Positions 4,688 to 9,989 of a stretch of 9,989 nt of DNA are shown here, piece by piece (the stretch's first letter is position 1; every line of letters begins with the position of its first letter). The translations under genes and the position numbers were made by a program. Source of the DNA: Chryseobacterium sp. UBA6632 (GTDB lineage: Bacteria; Bacteroidota; Bacteroidia; Flavobacteriales; Weeksellaceae). The stretch lies in assembly GCA_002455915.1 (NCBI GenBank), contig DKLU01000443.1:10151-20139 (forward strand). The letters run 5' to 3'. Below the pieces are notes generated by a model, which was not told where the DNA came from, made no database searches, and was given only the letters and a program-made list of their open reading frames with translations.

Positions 4688-6946
4688 TTAAAAAGTATAC
4701 CCTACCGAAACCATATAATTACGAGGTGCTCCTGGAAATAATCTCGAATAGCTGAAACCGCCCACCCAATATATCTTATCAAAGACATTGTTGACATTCA
4801 AAGCCATTTTGAAATTATCGAAATTATAATATATTCCTACATTGGCAACGGTGTATGCTGGTAATTCAAGAATCGTTTCGTTGGTAAATCTTTTGCTTGC
4901 GTAGTTGGCTCCTGCTGCAATCCCAATTCCTTTTAAAACCGTGTCGTTTTTAAAGTTATATTTTATCCAGACATTTCCTTGATTTTTAGGCGCATTTGGC
5001 ATAATGCTTCCGATTTCTGCAGGATTATCACTTTCTGTAATTTTTGCCAGATTATAAGAAAACGCCGCTGTCATGCTTAAATTCGGAAGAATTCTCCCGT
5101 TAATATCAAGTTCTATTCCTTTTGCCTGTTGCTGACCAACCTGTCTCAACAAATCAGGATTTGACGGATCGAGTGCATTAATTAAGATATTATTCTGTTC
5201 GATATAATAAGCGGCTGTGGTCACAGAAAGCATTTTGCGGAAAAATTCAAACTTAGCACCCACTTCCACCATTTTGCTTTTTAAAGGATCAAAAGGACCT
5301 CCAAAAGTTTCCGGACTACCGATTGTTCCTGCACTTTGCGGTTGATATCCTTGGTTATACGTTCCATACAAACTGATTTGTTGTGTCGGTTCAAAAACAA
5401 TTCCGATTCTTGGAGTAAACGCTTTTTGCTGAATATTCTTTTCATTATTCGTTGTGAAGCCCTGAACATCGGTATAAAACTCCTGTCTCATCCCTAATAA
5501 AGCTTTCCATTTTCGCCATGAAATCTGCTGCTGAATATACACACCATGTAAAAAATATCGGGAAGGCGTTTCTGCGCGGCTCACATTGATATAATTTGAA
5601 ATTTCAGAAATAGAATAATCCGGATTTGCCAAATTAAAATAAGGAACATTCGGGACAGGTATTCCATTGACGATCATGTATTTTTCAGGATGAGCCGGAT
5701 CATATTTTGAAATAACCGATTTTCCGTCTGCCGATAAAAATCCCGAAGCGTTATAGGTAGAATTTCCTTCCGGAAACGTTTCCTGAATATGATCGTAACC
5801 CACCAACGTTTTATGGGTAAACTCTCCCGTTTTATAATCAAAAGTGAAATAGGCTGAAATATTATCAATGTAATTTTTACGAAGCCTTCTGATTGTCTGC
5901 ATTCTCATTAACGTAGGGATTTCATTTCCGTTAACATCTACTGCAAAACTGTTGGAGGTACGGTGTTCCAAAAGATCTTCATCATACATCGATCGCAGAT
6001 AAGAAGCATTGAAAGAGAGGTGATCGTTAAATTTATGCTGCAATGAAATGGTGGTAAAAATATTCGCTTCTTTCTGATAATCATTTCGCTTTCCAATGGC
6101 AAATGAAATTGGTACAGCGTACAGATCAGTTCCTTGACTTGCCCCGAAAATAGGCTGTCCGCGGTCTAATCTTCCGTTGGTATTTTGATAGACAAAATCA
6201 AAATTTACACTGGTCTTCTCATTCGGAATAAAAGAAAACGAAGGTGCAATCACCAACGCTTTCTGATCCTGAAGAATACGGAAAGATTCAGTGTCCTGAT
6301 ATGCAAGATTCAAACGATAAAGCAAGCTCTTTTTTTCGTTCATCGCTCCTGTAAAATCGCCTGTAATTCGAACTGTTTTAAAACTTCCTGTAGAAAAATT
6401 AATTGAATTTCTATTTTCCTTCAATGGTTTTTTAGTAACGGTATTAATCGTTCCACCCGGGTCGGTATTTGCAAATAATGCAGATGCAGGCCCTTTGATA
6501 ACTTCAATTCTTTCCACATACGGCGTAAGATTCTGCGCCCAGCCTCTTGTAGAAATCCTTTGTCCGTTCACCAAAGTATTGGAAGCCCTGAAACCTCTCA
6601 ACACAAAATCATTATTATTATAGGAAGCCTGATTGACCCCGCTGATATTCTTCACCGCATCACTTGTTTTAAAAGCCGCCTGATCATCCAGCGTTTCCTT
6701 CGTAACATAATTAATGGATTGTGGAATATCCATCAAATCCGTATTCGTTTTTGTGCCGCTGAACGTGTTGCTGTTTTTATAGCCACGTTCTCTACGACCT
6801 GTAATCTCAACAGTTTCTATTGTTTTTTGTCGGGTTGAAATGGTGTCTTTTGTCGGTTCAGAATTATTTTGTGTGGTATTTTTTGCTGAAACGTTTAACG
6901 AAATCAAGCCACATAAAGCACTCACCAGAATACCTGTCTTATTCAT
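4688..6946 (-). CDS. TonB-dependent siderophore receptor
   Basis: A 752-residue outer-membrane receptor that takes up ferric siderophores with energy from TonB-ExbBD. Residues 1-21 (MNKTGILVSALCGLISLNVSA) form a Sec signal peptide. A TonB-box-like ETVEIT (44-49) precedes the plug domain (about 68-175), which has the family landmarks DIPQSINYVT (73-82), FVLRGF (114-119), VERIEVIKGPASALFAN (144-160) and DPGGTINTVTKKP (162-174). The rest is a 22-strand-type barrel ending in a terminal aromatic (YMVSVGYTF). There is no CarboxypepD-type N-terminal domain as in SusC proteins and no FecR-interacting signalling domain, which fits a simple FhuA/FhuE-like siderophore receptor. It stands alone, with no siderophore synthesis, lipoprotein or ABC genes beside it. 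A Fur-box-like palindrome next to a TAnnTTTG element upstream suggests iron repression. The actual ligand is unknown. Confidence 0.93.
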   Translation of the reverse strand: MNKTGILVSALCGLISLNVSAKNTTQNNSEPTKDTISTRQKTIETVEITGRRERGYKNSNTFSGTKTNTDLMDIPQSINYVTKETLDDQAAFKTSDAVKNISGVNQASYNNNDFVLRGFRASNTLVNGQRISTRGWAQNLTPYVERIEVIKGPASALFANTDPGGTINTVTKKPLKENRNSINFSTGSFKTVRITGDFTGAMNEKKSLLYRLNLAYQDTESFRILQDQKALVIAPSFSFIPNEKTSVNFDFVYQNTNGRLDRGQPIFGASQGTDLYAVPISFAIGKRNDYQKEANIFTTISLQHKFNDHLSFNASYLRSMYDEDLLEHRTSNSFAVDVNGNEIPTLMRMQTIRRLRKNYIDNISAYFTFDYKTGEFTHKTLVGYDHIQETFPEGNSTYNASGFLSADGKSVISKYDPAHPEKYMIVNGIPVPNVPYFNLANPDYSISEISNYINVSRAETPSRYFLHGVYIQQQISWRKWKALLGMRQEFYTDVQGFTTNNEKNIQQKAFTPRIGIVFEPTQQISLYGTYNQGYQPQSAGTIGSPETFGGPFDPLKSKMVEVGAKFEFFRKMLSVTTAAYYIEQNNILINALDPSNPDLLRQVGQQQAKGIELDINGRILPNLSMTAAFSYNLAKITESDNPAEIGSIMPNAPKNQGNVWIKYNFKNDTVLKGIGIAAGANYASKRFTNETILELPAYTVANVGIYYNFDNFKMALNVNNVFDKIYWVGGFSYSRLFPGAPRNYMVSVGYTF

Positions 6947-7041
6947 ATTAATTAAGTCGAAGTTTTTTAATGTTTAAGAAGATTAAACTGTATTATTACA
7001 GATTATGATTAAATATCTTCACTACTATTTGAGATATGGCG

Positions 7042-7049
7042 CAAAAATA
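7042..7049 (-). promoter_or_regulatory. Putative -7 element of the siderophore receptor gene
   Basis: The minus strand reads TATTTTTG, matching TAnnTTTG, and would give a leader of about 90 bases. No TTG lies at the standard -33 distance. In the leader, CTGTA-TTAT-TACAG (6988-7001) is a small inverted repeat of unknown meaning. Confidence 0.4.
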
Positions 7050-7052
7050 AAA

Positions 7053-7071
7053 TTTATTTAGATTAAATAAA
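7053..7071. promoter_or_regulatory. Fur-box-like palindrome upstream of the siderophore receptor
   Basis: TTTATTTA-GAT-TAAATAAA is a perfect 19-base inverted repeat directly behind the -7 element, where a repressor would cover the promoter. Its length equals a classical Fur box (19 bases), and the gene is of the kind Fur controls. It is almost purely A and T in an AT-rich gap, so chance cannot be excluded. Confidence 0.4.
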
Positions 7072-7142
7072 AATTAAATCTTGTTCAAATTTTAAATATT
7101 TTGTCTTATATGAATTTTTGTAGGGGTAAAACTGAAATTTTA

Positions 7143-7165
7143 GATTAATTAAATACTAATTAATC
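7143..7165. repeat. 9-5-9 inverted repeat between receptor and DUF1573 genes
   Basis: GATTAATTA-AATAC-TAATTAATC is a perfect 9-base-pair inverted repeat about 200 bases upstream of the receptor ATG and beyond the DUF1573 terminator. No T tract follows. It could be a distal regulator site or AT-rich chance. The remainder of 6947-7214 shows nothing else I can support. Confidence 0.35.
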
Positions 7166-7214
7166 ATTTTAAAAGGGTAAATAAAAATTTAACATACTTT
7201 TCTTTTATTGAAAC

Positions 7215-7245
7215 AAAAAAATAGGCTACCTCAATGAGATAGCCT
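7215..7245 (-). terminator. Intrinsic terminator of the DUF1573 gene
   Basis: On the minus strand AGGCTATCTC pairs with GAGGTAGCCT (10 base pairs, one U-G) around the loop ATT, and A plus seven T follow. It lies about 33 bases after the stop codon. Confidence 0.82.
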
Positions 7246-7278
7246 GAACTTGTAACTGTAAATATTTAAAAATTTAGA

Positions 7279-7683
7279 TTAGATCACCACTCCTTTGAAA
7301 GAAAGAGTTTTTGGAGTTTTACTCTCGCTTGTTGTAACGTTTACTGTTTTCATAAACGCTCCCGCTGCTGCTGCATTGTAACTCGCTTCTACAAATCCTT
7401 TTTTTCCAGGTTGAATTGGAGTTTTGGTGTAATCTGCCGTTGTACATCCACAAGATGGCGCAACATTTTGAATAATAATGGGTTTTGATGTCGTGTTTGT
7501 AAATTCAAAACGAATCAACTTTGGTTTACCTTGAGGAATATTTCCAACATCGATCGATTCTTTGTTCCATTTAATCGCATCAGCAATTACCTTTGCAAAA
7601 GATGGCGTTTCGGAAATTACGTTAGCATAAAACGGAGAAAATGCTAAAACAGCCAACAATGCTGTGATTTTTAAATTTTTCAT
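7279..7683 (-). CDS. Secreted DUF1573 protein
   Basis: A 134-residue exported protein. A Sec signal peptide covers about residues 1-20 (MKNLKITALLAVLAFSPFYA). The mature part holds one DUF1573 domain (about 36-132), an immunoglobulin-like beta-sandwich fold. Its hallmark is IQNVAPSCGCTTADYTKTPI (71-90) with the CGC motif at 78-80, followed by the conserved PGKKG turn (92-96). The start of the domain, IKWNKESIDVGNIPQGK (38-54), is also typical. The family is abundant in Bacteroidota and its function is not established. The gene is a single unit with its own terminator. It is divergent from the two-component genes, sharing a gap that holds phased TGTTAA repeats, so it may be a target of that system. 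A putative -7 element, TACATTTG, lies at 7738-7731, again without a clear -33 partner. Confidence 0.88.
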   Translation of the reverse strand: MKNLKITALLAVLAFSPFYANVISETPSFAKVIADAIKWNKESIDVGNIPQGKPKLIRFEFTNTTSKPIIIQNVAPSCGCTTADYTKTPIQPGKKGFVEASYNAAAAGAFMKTVNVTTSESKTPKTLSFKGVVI

Positions 7684-7759
7684 AAGTGTAAATTTTAATT
7701 ATTGAAACCGATTGTTTTTTCTTGTTGTAGCAAATGTAAAGCCGAACTTCGACATAAAT

Positions 7760-7797
7760 TGTTAAACGATTTCAAACATTTGTTAACGAGTTGTTAA
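7760..7797. promoter_or_regulatory. Phased TGTTAA repeats upstream of the two-component genes
   Basis: TGTTAA occurs at 7760, 7781 and 7792, spaced 21 and 11 bases. A degenerate copy, TTTCAA, stands at 7770, so four units recur every 10-11 bases on one helix face. This is how OmpR/PhoB-family regulators bind, and the operon encodes such a regulator. The last unit overlaps the putative -33 TTG (7791-7793) of the kinase promoter. Autoregulation, and possibly control of the DUF1573 gene, is inferred. Confidence 0.5.
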
Positions 7798-7818
7798 TGC
7801 TCGGGATTAATAGATTTT
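7791..7818 (+). promoter_or_regulatory. Putative promoter of the two-component operon
   Basis: TTG (7791-7793) is followed after 17 bases by TAGATTTT (7811-7818), which matches TAnnTTTG at all but the last base. The start would fall near 7824, giving a leader of under 20 bases. Confidence 0.4.
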
Positions 7819-7840
7819 TTTAAATAATATTGCCTCAGAA

Positions 7841-9085
7841 ATGGAAATAAAAAGGCTCAACATCATCATCACTCTTGGACTTCTGGCGATTGTCGGAATC
7901 TTGATTGCGCAACTTTTATGGACGAAACAGGCTTATAATATCGAGAATCAGAAGTTCAATCAAAAGGTGAATATCGCTTTGATGGAAGTGGTTGAAAAAC
8001 TGTCTGGTGAGGGAACATTCACAGAAAATCCGGTGCAAAATATTTCCAACGATTATTATCTAGTGAATGTAAATAATGAAATTCATCCTACCGTTTTAGA
8101 ATATTATCTTAAAACAGAATTCACTCGTTTTCAAATAAATACCAATTATGTTTACGCTTTATACAATTGCCGAAGCGACAGGATGATTTACGGAAAATAC
8201 GTTTCTCCCAACCAAAAAAATCAAAAAAATAAGGAGATTAAATTTCCGAAACATAAAGATTTGGTCTATTATTTTTCGATCAGTTTTCCGGATAAGACGA
8301 CTTATTTAATCAGTTCATTACGATTTTGGTATTTACTGACTTTCGCGTTGATTATTATCTTAATTGTCTATGTTTATTCCATTTATACGATCATTCAACA
8401 AAAGAAATTTTCGGAATTGCAAAGGGATTTTATTAATAATATGACGCATGAATTCAAAACGCCTTTATCATCCATTCTTTTGGCTTCAGAAGCGCTGAAT
8501 AAACAGGAATCAGTGAAGGAAAATCCGAAGCTTCAGACTTACATCTCTATTATTATCAATCAAAGTTTTAAGCTGAATGACCACATCGAAAAAATATTGA
8601 ATATTGCGAAAAATGATGCTTCCGGATTATCCTTAAAGCCTCAAAAAATCACGTTATTTCCTTTCATTCAAGACATTGCCGAAAATATTCAGCAAAAAAA
8701 TGAAAATACCACGATTATTATTGATATTCCTGAAAATATTTCGATTCAGGCGGATGAATTTCACTTTAACAATATCATCTGTAATATTTTGGAAAACTCC
8801 ATTAAATATTGTGAAACTAAGCCTGAAATCAACATTTTTATACTGAAAGACTCAAAAGGCTTATATTTAAAGTTTAAAGACAACGGAATGGGAATTCCTG
8901 CCAAGAATCTTCCTTATATTTTTGATAAATTTTACCGCGTGAAAACGAAGAAAAGTGATGAGGTGAATGGTTTCGGATTGGGATTATTTTATGTCAAAAA
9001 AATTGTTCAGCAACATCAATGGAAAATTTCTGTTGAAAACAACAGCGATCAGGGAATTACCACGACTCTATTTTTCCCGTCTTAA
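7841..9085 (+). CDS. Sensor histidine kinase, RprX-like
   Basis: A 414-residue inner-membrane sensor kinase. A first membrane helix (about 8-27) and a second (about 161-183) flank a periplasmic domain of about 130 residues that I cannot assign to a known sensor fold. The cytoplasmic part has the complete catalytic set: H-box NNMTHEFKTPLSSI with phosphorylated H203, N-box NIICNILENS (311-320), G1 box DNGMGI (347-352), F-box FDKFYR (361-366) and G2 box GFGLGLF (377-383). No HAMP or PAS domain is visible between the second helix and the H-box. The form of the H-box and the short architecture fit the Bacteroidota RprX group. The response-regulator gene follows after 17 bases and is surely the partner. 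The signal sensed cannot be read from the sequence. The start at 7841 is the Met directly before the first membrane helix. Confidence 0.93.
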   Translation: MEIKRLNIIITLGLLAIVGILIAQLLWTKQAYNIENQKFNQKVNIALMEVVEKLSGEGTFTENPVQNISNDYYLVNVNNEIHPTVLEYYLKTEFTRFQINTNYVYALYNCRSDRMIYGKYVSPNQKNQKNKEIKFPKHKDLVYYFSISFPDKTTYLISSLRFWYLLTFALIIILIVYVYSIYTIIQQKKFSELQRDFINNMTHEFKTPLSSILLASEALNKQESVKENPKLQTYISIIINQSFKLNDHIEKILNIAKNDASGLSLKPQKITLFPFIQDIAENIQQKNENTTIIIDIPENISIQADEFHFNNIICNILENSIKYCETKPEINIFILKDSKGLYLKFKDNGMGIPAKNLPYIFDKFYRVKTKKSDEVNGFGLGLFYVKKIVQQHQWKISVENNSDQGITTTLFFPS

Positions 9086-9102
9086 TTTTTAATGCACAAC
9101 TC

Positions 9103-9783
9103 ATGGAAAAATCTAAAATTTTATATGCCGAAGATGATCAAACAATTGCTTTTTTGATTCAGGACAGCTTAGAAAATTATTACGAAATCAATCATTACTC
9201 GAACGGAAAATCTGCTCTAGAAGCCTTTGAAAAACAAGACTTCGACATTTGTCTATTGGATATTATGATGCCCGAAATCAATGGTTTTGAAGTGGCAAAA
9301 CAGATCCGAAGTAAAGATTCTGAAGTTCCCATTATTTTTATTTCAGCAAAAACATTGAAGGAAGACCGGATAAAAGGCCTGAAAATTGGTGCTGATGATT
9401 ATATCGTGAAACCGTTCAGCATTGAAGAGCTGATTTTAAAAATTGAAGTTTTTCTAAAAAGATCTAAAAAAACGGAATCTTTTCCTTCCACTTATAAAGT
9501 TTCAAAATACGATTTTGATCCTAAAAATTATACTTTAAAAGATCAGGAAAATACCATAACGTTGACCCAAAGGGAGTCTGATCTGCTTCTGTATTTTATA
9601 AAAAATAAAAATACCGTGCTCAAAAGACAGGATATTTTGAAAGCAATTTGGGGTGATGATGATTATTTTATGGGCAGAAGTCTGGATGTTTTTATTTCGA
9701 GATTAAGAAAAGTATTTGCCAATGAAGAAAATGTGCTGATTGAAAATCTGCACGGGATAGGTTTCCGGTTTTCTGAGGTTTAA
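9103..9783 (+). CDS. OmpR-family response regulator, RprY-like
   Basis: A 226-residue two-domain regulator, the partner of the kinase encoded 17 bases upstream. The receiver domain (about 1-120) has the acidic pocket E10/D11, the phosphorylated D53 in LLDIMMPEINGFE, the switch residue S81 in ISAKT and the conserved K103 in IVKPF. A winged-helix DNA-binding domain of the OmpR/PhoB type follows (about 130-226), with ESDLLLYFIKNKNTVLKRQDIL and the recognition segment GRSLDVFISRLRKVF, ending in the wing motif IENLHGIGFRF. Phosphorylation should promote dimer binding to direct repeats; the phased TGTTAA repeats before the kinase gene are the natural candidate site. The gene ends three bases from the stop of the convergent LytTR gene, with no obvious terminator between them. 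Confidence 0.94.
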   Translation: MEKSKILYAEDDQTIAFLIQDSLENYYEINHYSNGKSALEAFEKQDFDICLLDIMMPEINGFEVAKQIRSKDSEVPIIFISAKTLKEDRIKGLKIGADDYIVKPFSIEELILKIEVFLKRSKKTESFPSTYKVSKYDFDPKNYTLKDQENTITLTQRESDLLLYFIKNKNTVLKRQDILKAIWGDDDYFMGRSLDVFISRLRKVFANEENVLIENLHGIGFRFSEV

Positions 9784-9786
9784 TCT

Positions 9787-9989
9787 TTAAAATAAACGTT
9801 TTTCAAAAAAAGTTTTCACAAAATCATCAAATTCATCTTTATAACTTCTCCCAACAGGAATCGTAAACTGACCTAATAAAACTTCATGATTATTAACAGC
9901 AGTTACCCGTTTAGAATTAATGATAAATGAACGATGAATTCTCACAAAACCTTTACCTTTTAAACGATCAGCCAATTCTGCAATGGCTA
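9787..9989 (-). CDS. LytTR-domain transcriptional regulator, C-terminal end (cut by window edge)
   Basis: The reading frame is open to the right edge of the window; about 67 codons including the stop are present. The sequence FVRIHRSFIINSKRV (residues 10-24 of a numbering from the in-frame Leu at 9973-9975) and the later FTIPVGRSYKDEF are the core of the LytTR DNA-binding domain, which binds DNA through beta strands rather than a helix. In Bacteroidota such domains most often end LytR/AlgR-type response regulators that pair with a LytS-like kinase, but the receiver domain would lie outside the window, so this is not shown. The TTG at 9975 is not taken as the start because the domain continues upstream of it. 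Confidence 0.85.
   Translation of the reverse strand, partial: AIAELADRLKGKGFVRIHRSFIINSKRVTAVNNHEVLLGQFTIPVGRSYKDEFDDFVKTFFEKRLF

Noticed and set aside
5281..6838. Alternative frames on both strands within the siderophore receptor gene
   Set aside because: The receptor reads through without a break from signal peptide to terminal aromatic residue; the other frames carry no recognisable domain.

Overview
The window looks like chromosome from a flavobacterium in the phylum Bacteroidota, most likely Chryseobacterium or a close relative. The evidence is AT-rich intergenic DNA, near-absent Shine-Dalgarno sequences, several exact matches to the Bacteroidota -7 promoter element TAnnTTTG, a DUF1573 protein, a histidine kinase with the Bacteroidota-type MTHEFKTPLS H-box, and intergenic repeats of flavobacterial style. 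I see no phage, insertion sequence, CRISPR array, rRNA or tRNA.

Left part (1-2560) is a metal-homeostasis block. On the minus strand, in transcription order, lie a small MerC-type membrane protein, a COG0523/CobW-family GTP-dependent metallochaperone, and the N-terminal third of a Tat-exported PhoA-type alkaline phosphatase cut by the window edge. Divergent from them is a Fur-family regulator that looks like Zur. The 87-base divergent gap holds two copies of a GCAAC-TTT-GTTGC palindrome placed on a good flavobacterial promoter. A degenerate third copy sits in front of the phosphatase, itself from a family of zinc enzymes. The simplest reading is a zinc-starvation regulon with its repressor.

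Middle part (2561-4687). A 440-base gene-free stretch holds remnants of several intergenic repeats, including a GC-richer structured element at about 2800-2917. Then comes a monofunctional aspartate kinase on the minus strand with its own terminator. Its leader contains a -7 element, an 18-codon ORF with two Lys-Lys pairs, and a strong intrinsic terminator before the kinase start. This is the layout of ribosome-mediated transcription attenuation, and it is the most interesting signal in the window. Beyond it lies a pair of REP-like palindromes.

Right part (4688-9989). A TonB-dependent siderophore receptor (minus) has a Fur-box-like palindrome next to its putative -7 element. A small secreted DUF1573 protein (minus) has its own terminator. 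Divergent from it is a two-component system (plus) of the RprX/RprY type, preceded by three TGTTAA repeats, plus one degenerate copy, on one face of the helix, as expected for an OmpR-family regulator. The window ends in the C-terminal LytTR DNA-binding domain of a convergent, truncated gene.
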